Shown here: piece after piece, positions 1 to 8,451 of the stretch | Position numbering within the stretch: position 1 is the stretch's first letter | How the letters are laid out: every line of letters starts with the position of its first letter | Assembly: GCA_031553395.1 (NCBI GenBank) | Contig: JAVBLR010000006.1 | Span: 62,001-126,000 of the forward strand | Length of the DNA stretch: 64,000 nucleotides | DNA from: WRGA01 sp031553395 | GTDB lineage: Bacteria > Bacteroidota > Bacteroidia > Bacteroidales > WRGA01 | Reading direction: 5' to 3' | Made by a program: the position numbers and the translations under genes | The notes under the pieces: model-generated | The model's database searches: none | What the model saw: only the letters and a program-made list of their open reading frames with translations | Told to the model about the DNA's origin: nothing

Positions 1-649
1 GTTTTAGTTGTACGGCATTATCAGGCCTGTTGTTTTGATAAACAAATACTTTTAAATCGGTCATTGCATTTTGTACCGGATAACCCATATAATTCACATT
101 TACCGACAATTGCTGATGCTTTTTAAAATGGTCGATGTCGGTGCTAAAATTAACTCCTGCACCTACGTTTACCTGCTTTTCAATGATAGAAAAACAAGTT
201 CTTAGAACGATATTATTCCTATCATCGGCACGATAAACCGAAAGAACATAGTTTCCCGAAACCCGAAATCCAACCCTGTCGTTCGGCAATGTAATGCGAT
301 AATGCGTATAATCAACTTGCGTGTTAAAGGATGTTACATAATCTTCAACCGGATTATTATCAAATCCCGTCAAATATTCGGATAAAGAAAGCATCGAAGG
401 TTTCCAGTCGGCATTGCAATGAACGATCGTATAATAATAATCCATGTAGTCGTGGGATAATTCATCGAAATTTATTTCCAAAAAATTATCCGAATTCAGT
501 TCGATAACAGGCGGTGCATACCAATCTGCCGCATTTCTGATTTGAAGGGATTTTATGTTGGAAGAAAGGACTTCGGTGCGAAATGATTCCTGGGCAAGTA
601 ATATATTTGTGCAAATGGAGAAAATTAGAAAAATGATATGCCGTTTCAT
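1..649 (-). CDS. DUF5103 protein, type IX secretion plug-like (3' end missing)
   Basis: The gene begins inside the window and runs off its left edge, so 216 codons are visible and the C-terminus is missing. The first 20 residues are a signal peptide (MKRHIIFLIF..., ending LLAQ). The mature part has hallmarks of the Bacteroidota DUF5103 family: IHCNADWKPSMLS around residue 65, then an EYLTGF segment and an NTQVDYTHYRITLPN segment. The best-studied member is the Plug protein, which closes the outer-membrane SprA channel of the type IX secretion system. Family membership is clear from these motifs. The plug role is inferred from the family, and no other T9SS gene is visible to support it. Start chosen at the ATG directly before the signal peptide. 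Confidence 0.8.
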   Translation of the reverse strand, partial: MKRHIIFLIFSICTNILLAQESFRTEVLSSNIKSLQIRNAADWYAPPVIELNSDNFLEINFDELSHDYMDYYYTIVHCNADWKPSMLSLSEYLTGFDNNPVEDYVTSFNTQVDYTHYRITLPNDRVGFRVSGNYVLSVYRADDRNNIVLRTCFSIIEKQVNVGAGVNFSTDIDHFKKHQQLSVNVNYMGYPVQNAMTDLKVFVYQNNRPDNAVQLK

Positions 650-665
650 TTTGTAAATATAATGT

Positions 666-1334
666 TTAGGGATTTGTTGTGAAATGATTCGATCCAATTT
701 CAATTGGTTCGCCCAAAAATTTTGGATTTTTTCCCGTGAATAAATCAATAAATACTTTTACCCGGGCTAATGCTTCCCGCACGTTTGTTTTAAATCCAAG
801 TGAACCGCTCACATCTTTGGCATTATATCCAACAACGGAAAATTCGTAATCATCGGCAATATATATGGCTCTTTTGTTGTGAAACTCCTGTGAAATAGAC
901 GTAAATGATGATTGTCCGAATATCTTATTCATCCTTACAACCGAATCCAATGTCCGGAATCCTGCATAATCGGAATAAATTTTATCATCGGGAATTCCTT
1001 GTGTAATTAAGGCATTCCGCATATCTTCCGGTTCGTTGTAAGAATCCCGGCTATTATCCCCACTTACAACGATATAGCTGATTTTTCCTGCTTTATATAA
1101 TTCTGCCGCAGCAATTATTCTATTTTCAAAATAGGGATTGATAGTGCCTCCTCTCAAATATTTGGAAGATCCCAACAACATTCCGACTTTATTGTAAGGA
1201 ACCTTATCAATATCATTGTAAACTTTATCAGTAGTTGTTGATTCCACTCGATAATTGGCAAACCAAACAAAAAATACGGATAATACAGCGACTATTAAAA
1301 GTATAACTCCGGTTCTCTTTATAAATTTCTTCAT
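666..1334 (-). CDS. SanA/YdcF-like DUF218 membrane protein
   Basis: A 222-residue protein with one N-terminal membrane anchor (about residues 7-26) followed by a DUF218 domain. Visible family features are the GMLLGSS strand-turn near residue 52, the ENRIIAAAELYKAGK helix and IVVSGDNS near residue 90. E. coli SanA, with the same layout, affects envelope permeability to vancomycin at high temperature; the biochemical activity of the family is poorly known. It lies 9 bp after ispD on the same strand, so the two are probably co-transcribed. The spacer and the ispD end carry a degenerate repeat. Family call is firm, molecular function unknown. Confidence 0.85.
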   Translation of the reverse strand: MKKFIKRTGVILLIVAVLSVFFVWFANYRVESTTTDKVYNDIDKVPYNKVGMLLGSSKYLRGGTINPYFENRIIAAAELYKAGKISYIVVSGDNSRDSYNEPEDMRNALITQGIPDDKIYSDYAGFRTLDSVVRMNKIFGQSSFTSISQEFHNKRAIYIADDYEFSVVGYNAKDVSGSLGFKTNVREALARVKVFIDLFTGKNPKFLGEPIEIGSNHFTTNP

Positions 1335-1365
1335 ATCTAACTCTTAACTTTTAATTCTTAATTTA
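1335..1365. repeat. single arm of AGTTAAG-type degenerate heptamer repeat
   Basis: Read on the minus strand, the stretch consists of variants of AGTTAAG/AATTAAG/AAAAGTT. It spans the last codons of ispD, its stop and the gap to the DUF218 start. The same unit type forms a full palindrome at 62648-62737. Confidence 0.5.
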
Positions 1366-2021
1366 GTAATTGACTCTCCTACAATCAAATCAAATTGTGT
1401 TGTTATTTTAATATTTTCTCGGTTTCCCTGAACCAAATGAATTGTTTCTCCCAAAGCTTCCACTACCGAAGCGTCATCAGTAAAATTATCGGAATAAGGT
1501 TGTTGATATGCTTTTTTTAATAAATCCGAATGAAAAACCTGTGGCGTTTGTACCAATTTGTATTTATTTCGATTTACTGTTTTACTGTTTTCATTTTCAA
1601 TTTCTCGAACTGTTTCCACAATGTCAATAACGGGAATCACTGCTTTATATTTTTCTGCACTTTGAAAACAATCAGCAATAACTTGCCGGGAAACAAATGG
1701 CCTTACACCATCATGAACAGCAACTAAACCATTATTATCCACCAACTGCAATCCGTTTTTTACCGAGTGAAAACGGGTTTCTCCTCCGGAAGTAATTAAA
1801 TGCGGCAATATGAAGGAATATTTTAGGCAAAGTTCTTTCCAATAATACTGTTGCTCTTCGGGAAGAATCAATATTAATTTTGCTGCATTATCGTATTGAT
1901 AAAATGCTTCAAGCGTGTGCATTAAAACAGGTTTTCCGGCAATAGGTAGAAATTGCTTCGGAATATCGCTTCCCATACGCAATCCTTTTCCTCCGGCAAC
2001 AATCAATACAAATTTTTCCAT
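1344..2021 (-). CDS. ispD: 2-C-methyl-D-erythritol 4-phosphate cytidylyltransferase
   Basis: IspD joins CTP and methylerythritol 4-phosphate to give CDP-methylerythritol, the third step of the MEP isoprenoid pathway, in the cytoplasm. The protein has 225 residues, normal for the family. The N-terminal nucleotide-binding loop VAGGKGLRMGSDIPKQ is intact (R15, K22), and AVHDGVRPF near residue 105 carries the metal-binding Asp. The last six residues (KLRIKS) and the stop codon lie inside a heptamer-like repeat of the AGTTAAG type that continues to the next gene, so the extreme C-terminus may be repeat-derived. Followed after 9 bp by the DUF218 gene. Confidence 0.95.
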   Translation of the reverse strand: MEKFVLIVAGGKGLRMGSDIPKQFLPIAGKPVLMHTLEAFYQYDNAAKLILILPEEQQYYWKELCLKYSFILPHLITSGGETRFHSVKNGLQLVDNNGLVAVHDGVRPFVSRQVIADCFQSAEKYKAVIPVIDIVETVREIENENSKTVNRNKYKLVQTPQVFHSDLLKKAYQQPYSDNFTDDASVVEALGETIHLVQGNRENIKITTQFDLIVGESITKLRIKS

Positions 2022-2064
2022 CGTTTTTATTTTTCTACAAAAATAAACTAAAAGGCAACATATA

Positions 2065-2216
2065 ATGTAAAAAGTGAAAAGGAAAAGGTAAAAGGTGAAA
2101 AAATCAGTATCTTTGCCCGACTTTTTATTTTAAGCAATTAGTAGGAGTTTATTTCACACAATTAAATTGCACTGAAGGTTAATTGCTTTTCACCTTTTAT
2201 CTTTTACTTTTTACAT
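2065..2216. repeat. inverted repeat of GTAAAAG/GTGAAAAG heptamer units flanking a promoter
   Basis: The left arm (2065-2102) is built from purine-rich 6-8-mers (GTAAAAAG, TGAAAAG, GTAAAAG, GTGAAAA). The right arm (2187-2216) is nearly its reverse complement but lacks a unit. The loop of about 85 bp holds the TATCTTTG box of the presumed tpiA promoter, so the arms bracket the transcription start. Confidence 0.65.
2108..2115 (+). promoter_or_regulatory. -7 box of the tpiA promoter (TATCTTTG)
   Basis: Matches the Bacteroidota sigma-ABfr -7 consensus TAnnTTTG. No good TTG element is seen 19-21 bp upstream, so the promoter is only tentatively assigned. It would give an untranslated leader of about 130 nt containing one repeat arm. 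Confidence 0.4.
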
Positions 2217-2250
2217 GTTACTTTAAATTAAATCCTAAATAATTAAAAAG

Positions 2251-3006
2251 ATGAGAAAAAACATTGTTGCAGGCAACTGGAAAATGAACAAAACCTTGGG
2301 CGAAGGAATCGCTTTGTCAAAAGAAGTGAATGATGCTGTTGCCGGAAAGAGTTTGAAATGCGATGTAGTATTGGGAACTCCGTTTATTCATTTGGCAAGT
2401 GTTTGTTCGGCAATCGATACAAATAAAGTTGGTGTTGCTGCTCAAAATTGTGCGGATAAAGTTTCGGGAGCTTATACTGGAGAAGTATCGGCAGTTATGG
2501 TTGCTTCAACCGGAGCTAAATATGTGATTTTGGGACACTCTGAACGTCGCGCTTATTATGGTGAAACAGATGCTATTTTGAAAGAAAAAGTAAAATTGGC
2601 ATTAGAAAATAAGTTGACACCGATTTTCTGTATTGGTGAAGTATTGGCTGAAAGAGAATCTAATAAACATTTTGATGTTGTAAAATCTCAACTTGAAAAT
2701 GCATTGTTTGATTTTTCGGCTGCAGATTTTGGTAAATTGGTATTGGCTTACGAACCTGTTTGGGCAATTGGAACCGGCAAAACTGCAACTTCCGAACAAG
2801 CTCAGGAAATGCATGCGTTCATCCGTAAAACAATTTCTGAAAAATACGGAGCAGATGTAGCTAATAATTGTTCGATTTTATACGGAGGAAGTTGTAATGC
2901 TTCTAACGCAAAGGAATTATTTTCCAATCCAGATGTGGATGGTGGACTAATTGGTGGAGCATCGCTCAAAGCAGAAGATTTTATGCAAATAGTAACAGCA
3001 TTTTAA
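2251..3006 (+). CDS. tpiA: triosephosphate isomerase
   Basis: Interconverts dihydroxyacetone phosphate and glyceraldehyde 3-phosphate in glycolysis and gluconeogenesis. The 251 residues match the family length. Catalytic residues are all present: K11 in GNWKMNK, H96 in LGHSERR and E168 in YEPVWAIGTG, plus the phosphate-gripping YGGS and GGLIGGAS motifs near the C-terminus. A palindrome of octamer units begins at the stop codon. The next gene starts 88 bp downstream in the same direction. Confidence 0.97.
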   Translation: MRKNIVAGNWKMNKTLGEGIALSKEVNDAVAGKSLKCDVVLGTPFIHLASVCSAIDTNKVGVAAQNCADKVSGAYTGEVSAVMVASTGAKYVILGHSERRAYYGETDAILKEKVKLALENKLTPIFCIGEVLAERESNKHFDVVKSQLENALFDFSAADFGKLVLAYEPVWAIGTGKTATSEQAQEMHAFIRKTISEKYGADVANNCSILYGGSCNASNAKELFSNPDVDGGLIGGASLKAEDFMQIVTAF

Positions 3007-3088
3007 GTAGACAAGTAAACGAGTTGACGAGTAAACAAGTAATATGTTTTCTTTACTCGTCAACTTGTTTACTCGTCTACTTGTCTAC
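3007..3088. repeat. palindrome of degenerate GTARACRA octamers
   Basis: The left arm reads GTAGACAA GTAAACGA GTTGACGA GTAAA. The right arm (3052-3088) in reverse complement reads GTAGACAA GTAGACGA GTAAACAA GTTGACGA GTAAA, so it has one octamer more. The loop is AT-rich. It could serve as a tpiA terminator, or more generally as an mRNA-stabilising hairpin, but architecture rather than exact sequence is shared with the other palindromes in this window. Confidence 0.7.
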
Positions 3089-3094
3089 TAACTT

Positions 3095-4951
3095 ATGAAA
3101 GAGAAGTTACAACATTTTTTATCCATTCTGATTTTATTAGTAGGAATTTATTCTTGCGCTAATATGGCAGCACCTACGGGTGGCCCAAAAGATGAAACCC
3201 CTCCGGTTTTCATGCATAGTATTCCTCATCCGAATGCTATTGGTTACAATAAAAACAAGATAGAGATTTATTTCGATGAAAATATTTTATTGGAAAAAGT
3301 CTCGGAGAAGGTTGTTGTTTCTCCTCCTCAGAAGAACATGCCTATAATAAAGTATTCGGGAAAAAGAATTACGGTCGAACTGAAAGATACGTTACAACCG
3401 AATACTACATATACAATTGATTTCTCGGACGCAATTGTAGATAATAACGAAAAAAATCCTTTTCCTAATTTCTCTTTTTCTTTTTCTACAGGAGATGTTA
3501 TTGATTCTCTGGAGGTTTCTGGATTGGTGCTGAATGCCCGAGATTTGGAACCGGTTACCGGAGTTTTAGTCGGATTACATAAAAATCTGAATGATTCTGC
3601 ATTCATAACAGACCCATTTTCCCGGATATCCCGTTCGGATATTTACGGGCATTTTTCTGTTAAAAGCCTTGCTGATGGAACTTACAAAATATATGGATTA
3701 AAAGATTTAAACCGGGATTATAAATTCGACCAACCCGGAGAAGATATTGCATTTTTGGACTCGACAATTACTACCCGGTTCGAATTTCGCATGAAAAACG
3801 ATACGGTTTGGAAAGATACGATTACTATAGATACCATAATTCCACGCGAATATACCCATTTTTTACCTGATAATATTTTGCTGAAAACATTCAAAGAGAA
3901 TGTAATAAAAAACCAATTTTTGCAAAAACAGGAACGATTGGCAGAGAATAGGTTTTCTCTTTTCTTCAATGCGCCGGCAGAAAATGTTCCGGAAATAACA
4001 CCACTTAACTTTAAGCAAAATGATTGGTATATTTTGGAAAAGAATGTGACCAATGATACATTGCGTTATTGGATAAAAGATTCGATGATTTATAAGCTGG
4101 ATACGTTGAAGTTGCAAATAAATTATCTAAAAACGGATACAGCAAAAAAACTGATTCCTTTTACCGATACATTAAATATAGCACAGAGAATAACGAAAAA
4201 AGCTCCTCCAAAAAAGAAAAAAGGGGATGAGAATGAAATTCCCGAAATGGTGTTTTTCAATCCGAATATCCGTCCATCCGGAAGTATGGATGTCTATCAA
4301 TCTATAAGCATAGAGTGGGAGAGTCCCGTGAAGTCATTTGATGAAAAAGGGATTCATTTATATATAAAATCCGATACGATTTGGAAACCGGTAACTAATT
4401 ATATATTTAAGCCGGATAGTGCTGTGAATATTCGTTCTTATAAGCTTTCGCTCAAATGGCAACCGGGCACCGATTATAAATTTGAAATAGATTCGGCCTC
4501 TTTTGTCAGTATTTATGATATTCATAATAAACCTTTTTCCAGTACATTTAAGGTCAAAAAATTGGAAGATTATGGTTTTATTTATTTTAATGTATCAAAT
4601 GTTGAAACAACAGCATTTGTAGAATTATTGGATAAATCGGATAAAGTTTTGAGGACATCTCCGGTAAAAAACAATACGGCCGAATTTTTGTTTTTGTCTC
4701 CCGGTACGTATTATGCCCGGATTGTATTGGATACAAATAACAATGGAATTTGGGATACGGGAGATTACCGGAAACATATTCAGCCCGAAACAGTCTATTA
4801 TTATAACTTGCCCGTTCAACTAATGGCTAACTTTGAAATCGAACAAGATTGGGATGTGAAAGCAATTCCGGTTGATAGACAAAAGCCGAGAGAACTGGTT
4901 AAGAATAAACCTAAAGAAAAAGATACAACAAACTCTTCGAATTCGAAATGA
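3095..4951 (+). CDS. Ig-like domain lipoprotein of Bacteroidota
   Basis: A 618-residue envelope protein. The start carries a lipoprotein signal with the lipobox Cys in GIYSCANMAAP, so it is probably anchored to the outer membrane. After it comes a Big_5/SbsA-type Ig-like domain (about residues 40-130: EIYFDENILLEKV, TLQPNTTYTIDFSDAI, FSFSTGD), then a carboxypeptidase-regulatory-like or SdrD-like segment (VSGLVLNARDLEPVTGVLVGL, about 145-230). A second Big-type stretch and a C-terminal SpaA/SdrD-like repeat with LDTNNNGIWDTGDYR near 555 follow. The Lys-rich tail looks disordered. Function unknown. The DUF3108 gene follows by 25 bp and is probably co-transcribed. Confidence 0.8.
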   Translation: MKEKLQHFLSILILLVGIYSCANMAAPTGGPKDETPPVFMHSIPHPNAIGYNKNKIEIYFDENILLEKVSEKVVVSPPQKNMPIIKYSGKRITVELKDTLQPNTTYTIDFSDAIVDNNEKNPFPNFSFSFSTGDVIDSLEVSGLVLNARDLEPVTGVLVGLHKNLNDSAFITDPFSRISRSDIYGHFSVKSLADGTYKIYGLKDLNRDYKFDQPGEDIAFLDSTITTRFEFRMKNDTVWKDTITIDTIIPREYTHFLPDNILLKTFKENVIKNQFLQKQERLAENRFSLFFNAPAENVPEITPLNFKQNDWYILEKNVTNDTLRYWIKDSMIYKLDTLKLQINYLKTDTAKKLIPFTDTLNIAQRITKKAPPKKKKGDENEIPEMVFFNPNIRPSGSMDVYQSISIEWESPVKSFDEKGIHLYIKSDTIWKPVTNYIFKPDSAVNIRSYKLSLKWQPGTDYKFEIDSASFVSIYDIHNKPFSSTFKVKKLEDYGFIYFNVSNVETTAFVELLDKSDKVLRTSPVKNNTAEFLFLSPGTYYARIVLDTNNNGIWDTGDYRKHIQPETVYYYNLPVQLMANFEIEQDWDVKAIPVDRQKPRELVKNKPKEKDTTNSSNSK

Positions 4952-4976
4952 GTTGAATGATTTAAAATTTTTGGTT

Positions 4977-5816
4977 ATGAATAGTAGATTGTCAATTATA
5001 CTTTTTCTATTGACAGTATTTTTAACAACGCTTTCAGCTCAATGTAAAATAGACACCAACTTCTTTTCGGTAAGTGAAAAGTTTTCGTACGATGTTCATT
5101 TTAATTGGAAGTTTGTATGGATTAAGGCTGCTAATGCAAACATTACTACCCAGGCATATACGTATAAAGGGGTACCTTCGTATAGAACACGCCTGACTGT
5201 CAAAACAACCGGAGCTGCCAATAAATTAATGCATGTAAGCGATACATTAACGAGTATTGTTAATATACCAAACTTTTCTCCACTTTTTTACAGTAAAGCT
5301 GCTCACGAAGGAAAGACAAATTCGTATGAGGAAATATTCTATAATTATTTGGCAAATGAAACTGTAAAAGCTAGACTTACCCATTATCGTAATAATGTAT
5401 TCCGGGGAGATACCACACTGACTTCACAGAAATGTTTTTACGATCCGGTCTCTTTATTGTATTTTGTACGTTCGTTGAATCCTTCAACAATGACTGTTAA
5501 TCAGAAAACATCTGTACTTGTATTGTTTACTGATGAATCGTTTAATATTAAAGTTACTTACCGTGGAACTGAAAAAGTGGAAATTGATGGTGAAAAAATA
5601 AGTACTGTAAAATACTCTTTCGCTATCGATGGAAAAGCTTTTCAGGATAAAAAAGAATCACTTTTCCTTTGGGTAAGCAACGATAATAACCGCGTTCCGG
5701 TTTTAATAGAAACAAAATTGGGAATAGGTTCACTGAAAGCTGTTTTGAAATCAGCCTCCGGATGTAGAAATGCTTATTCGGCTTTCCCGTCTGATTCGAA
5801 AATCATAAAAAAATGA
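4977..5816 (+). CDS. DUF3108 secreted protein
   Basis: A 279-residue protein when started at MNSRLSIILF, which has a clear signal peptide ending near LSAQ. An upstream in-frame start at 4872 would put 35 charged residues ahead of the signal and overlap the preceding gene by 80 bp, so I reject it. The mature part matches DUF3108 by eye: KFSYDVHFNWKFVWIKAANA at the start, then SRLTVKTTG-type strands and a C-terminal VSNDNNRVPVLIETKLGIGS. The fold is a beta-barrel-like periplasmic domain of unknown role. It pairs with the upstream lipoprotein; a strong hairpin follows. Confidence 0.8.
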   Translation: MNSRLSIILFLLTVFLTTLSAQCKIDTNFFSVSEKFSYDVHFNWKFVWIKAANANITTQAYTYKGVPSYRTRLTVKTTGAANKLMHVSDTLTSIVNIPNFSPLFYSKAAHEGKTNSYEEIFYNYLANETVKARLTHYRNNVFRGDTTLTSQKCFYDPVSLLYFVRSLNPSTMTVNQKTSVLVLFTDESFNIKVTYRGTEKVEIDGEKISTVKYSFAIDGKAFQDKKESLFLWVSNDNNRVPVLIETKLGIGSLKAVLKSASGCRNAYSAFPSDSKIIKK

Positions 5817-5823
5817 TTTTTGT

Positions 5824-5855
5824 GTTATTAGTTATTGGCACCAATAACTAATAAC
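5824..5855. terminator. perfect 15-bp hairpin between convergent genes
   Basis: The arms GTTATTAGTTATTGG and CCAATAACTAATAAC are exact reverse complements with a 2-bp centre. The hairpin sits between the converging DUF3108 and nspC genes and would terminate either direction. It is AT-rich and has no long U-tract. Confidence 0.65.
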
Positions 5856-5864
5856 CAACAACTT

Positions 5865-7001
5865 TCAAGACATTCGGTTTTTATAATCCTCGTATTCAAA
5901 TTTTCTGTATAATTCAAATTCTCCTTTGCTTGTCCATAGACCGATTGAAGGATGTGGAATTCCATTAAACATACTGGTCTTAACCATTGTATAATGAATC
6001 ATATCTTCGAATATGATTTTATCGCCGATTTTCAAGGGTTTATCGAAAGACCAATTTCCCATAAAATCACCTGCCAGACAACTGTTTCCGCCCATACGAT
6101 AAGTAGGTTTGCCTTCAATCTCGTCAGTTGCTCCTCGTATCACAGGTTTATATGGCATTTCCAAACAATCGGGCATGTGGCAAGTAAATGATACATTCAA
6201 TATTGCCGTTTTAATACCTCCATTATCAACAATATCCACAATATCAGAAATTAATGGCCCTGTTTGCCAAACGAATGCGCTTCCGGGTTCAAGGATGATT
6301 TCCAAATGCGGATATTTTTGTTTGAAAGATTTTAATAAAGAAATCAAATGTTCGACATCATAATCTTTGCGGGTCATTAAATGTCCGCCACCCATATTCA
6401 GCCATTTAATTTGGGAAAGGAATTTTCCAAATTTTTCTTCAACCGCTTGTAATGTTTTTTCCAATGTATAGGAAGATGATTCGCACAGTGCATGGAAATG
6501 CAAACCTTCAATATCTTCAGGCAATTCTTGCAAATTAGCAGCAGGAATTCCCAATCGTGATTGCGGCGAACAAGGATTGTATAAATCTGTTTCAACTTCG
6601 GAATATTCGGGATTAATACGTAATCCGCAGGATATTTTTTCAGAATAGTTTTTAACTTGTTCTTTAAAACGATTATATTGATTTACAGAATTAAATGTGA
6701 TATGGCTACTGTATTTCAATATCAACGGAAAATCTTCTTCGGTATATGCCGGAGAATAAGTATGTGCTTTGCTGCCCATTTCCTCATAGGCCAATTGAGC
6801 CTCGTAAATAGAACTTGCTGTTGAATATGGAATATATTCCCGAATTATTGGGAACGCTTTCCACATGGCAAAGGCTTTGAATGCCAATATTATATTTACT
6901 CCTGCCCGTTCTTTTACCGAACGAATCAATGTTAAGTTTTTTCTTAATAAATCTTCCTCCATCACATAACAAGGAGATGGAACTTTAGAAAAATCAATCA
7001 T
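5865..7001 (-). CDS. nspC: carboxynorspermidine decarboxylase
   Basis: A PLP-dependent fold-III decarboxylase that removes CO2 from carboxy(nor)spermidine in the alternative polyamine route used by Bacteroidota and Vibrio. The 378 residues match the family. The PLP lysine is K42 in NIILAFKAFAMWK. The glycine-rich phosphate site is WLNMGGGHLMTRKDYD, and LEPGSAFVW and the C-terminal CLAGDFMG Cys-motif also fit NspC. The partner carboxyspermidine dehydrogenase is not in the window. It is followed downstream by the DUF3108 gene in the opposite direction. Confidence 0.93.
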   Translation of the reverse strand: MIDFSKVPSPCYVMEEDLLRKNLTLIRSVKERAGVNIILAFKAFAMWKAFPIIREYIPYSTASSIYEAQLAYEEMGSKAHTYSPAYTEEDFPLILKYSSHITFNSVNQYNRFKEQVKNYSEKISCGLRINPEYSEVETDLYNPCSPQSRLGIPAANLQELPEDIEGLHFHALCESSSYTLEKTLQAVEEKFGKFLSQIKWLNMGGGHLMTRKDYDVEHLISLLKSFKQKYPHLEIILEPGSAFVWQTGPLISDIVDIVDNGGIKTAILNVSFTCHMPDCLEMPYKPVIRGATDEIEGKPTYRMGGNSCLAGDFMGNWSFDKPLKIGDKIIFEDMIHYTMVKTSMFNGIPHPSIGLWTSKGEFELYRKFEYEDYKNRMS

Positions 7002-7038
7002 TTGAATTTACGATTGGACTATTTACAAATTACTATTT

Positions 7039-8304
7039 TTATTCTTCCCTAATAATTAAATTGTTACCAATAAAATTATTACCTGTTTCAAGTTCTAATG
7101 TATAAGTTTCCGTATTCGGAGAATCTATTTTTTCTATTTCGGTTAATTTTGCATGTTTTGTTTTATTCAAATCAGTATAAAGAATAAATACATCTCCAAC
7201 TTTGTACTGATTGACAAATAATTGGTGTATTCTGCTCTTTTGAGGATTGAACGAACTCCACGATTTTTCTTTTGTGAGTAAAGGATGTTCTTCTGTAATA
7301 AGAATTTCAGAACCGTCGTTAAATGATAATTTCAATAAATTATCATGTTTTACTGTAATTACCTTTTTGACTTTTGCTTCAGTAAATGTACTTTTATTTA
7401 CATCGTATGATTTGATAATATCTCCGGATTTTACATTTTCGATATTTTCCAGCGAGTTATCGTTCATCATAATTTGAGTACCTTTGGCTACACAATGAAC
7501 ATCTGTTCCATCAAAGAATAATTCTGTAATTGCTGTGTCTTCGTATTTGTCACCCGGATATACATCCGTAATTTCGAATCGGAGAACCATATCTTTTTCA
7601 TCGGGAGTACGTCCCAGTGGTTCACCCAAATCAAAATTTTGACATGCCCACGTATCTTTCAATTGCAAAATAGCATACGGTTTTCCATTTACATACATTT
7701 TCAACGAACGAACACGGGAATTATCCTTCCATGTTTTTTTGCTTTTTACATATCCATTGTAAATACTAACCATCGTTACACGCGGACTCTGATTGTCGAA
7801 TGTATATTCGAGGTATTCGCCTATCCCATGTCCTTTAACACCTTCTACCCAAGCGGTTTTCAAATATAAATCATGCGCATTTTCGGCATAATATGTATAT
7901 TCGTTTGATTCGTTTTCCTGATTTTCTAATGTATATCTCGAATTTTCTTTTTTAGATAAAGAATTCTTTTTGGGAACAGGCGCCAATGACGAAGATGCGG
8001 TTACTTGTTTTGGCCCACCACCGCAATACCAGCTGCATCCCCAAATAATATCCCAAACATGAACTCCATCTTCCCCATATTTATCGTATAAGTTACTTAG
8101 TTCCTTTTCTTCAGCAGGAGTCGCGTTTTTGGTTTCATATACTTTTTGCTCTAGATAGCTTGCCCTTTCTTCGATTTTACCCATTTTATCGAAATCAATA
8201 TCTTCTCCCCAAATTTCCGGTTGAAGTATTTTGACTTTGTCGTTTTGTGCATTTGCATTTATTAAGTAACAAAATAGAATAATAAAAGTGTAAAGATTCT
8301 TCAT
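7039..8304 (-). CDS. secreted protein with C-terminal Hint (Hedgehog/intein) domain
   Basis: A 421-residue protein with a signal peptide (about 1-19, ending NANAQ). A Glu/Lys-rich region with a small Cys cluster (WGCSWYCGGGP, residues 89-97) comes first. Residues 135-268 form a discoidin-like domain resembling the NADase-type glycan-binding family (HDLYLKTAWVEGVKGHGIGEYLEY, LKMYVNGKPYA). From C271 a Hint domain begins: CVAKGTQIMM, then the TEEH motif (T337, H340) typical of the Hint B block, ending FIGNNLIIREE. It lacks the His-Asn/Ser exit of inteins and has no C-terminal partner, so Hedgehog-like N-S acyl shift without splicing is possible. Neighbouring genes give no hint of its role. Confidence 0.75.
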   Translation of the reverse strand: MKNLYTFIILFCYLINANAQNDKVKILQPEIWGEDIDFDKMGKIEERASYLEQKVYETKNATPAEEKELSNLYDKYGEDGVHVWDIIWGCSWYCGGGPKQVTASSSLAPVPKKNSLSKKENSRYTLENQENESNEYTYYAENAHDLYLKTAWVEGVKGHGIGEYLEYTFDNQSPRVTMVSIYNGYVKSKKTWKDNSRVRSLKMYVNGKPYAILQLKDTWACQNFDLGEPLGRTPDEKDMVLRFEITDVYPGDKYEDTAITELFFDGTDVHCVAKGTQIMMNDNSLENIENVKSGDIIKSYDVNKSTFTEAKVKKVITVKHDNLLKLSFNDGSEILITEEHPLLTKEKSWSSFNPQKSRIHQLFVNQYKVGDVFILYTDLNKTKHAKLTEIEKIDSPNTETYTLELETGNNFIGNNLIIREE

Positions 8305-8335
8305 GTAAATTTTGATTTAAAAATTATCATTTTGA

Positions 8336-8447
8336 AGTAAAAAGTGAAAAGTGTTGTTCTGAAATCAATTTATTATGCTAACTTACATGACTATAAATAT
8401 TAATCATTCTCCAATCTTTTACTTTTTACATGTTACCTTTTACCTTT
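8336..8447. repeat. GTAAAAG-type inverted repeat between the Hint gene and rarA
   Basis: The left part AAGTAAAAAGTGAAAAGTG and the right part CTTTTACTTTTTACATG plus CCTTTTACCTTT are complementary unit by unit. Unit sequence resembles the element at 2065-2216, including the shared ACTTTTTACATGTTAC ending. Confidence 0.55.
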
Positions 8448-8451
8448 AAAT

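Noticed and set aside
4872..4976. N-terminal extension of the DUF3108 protein
   Set aside because: It overlaps the previous gene, is highly charged and would bury the signal peptide.
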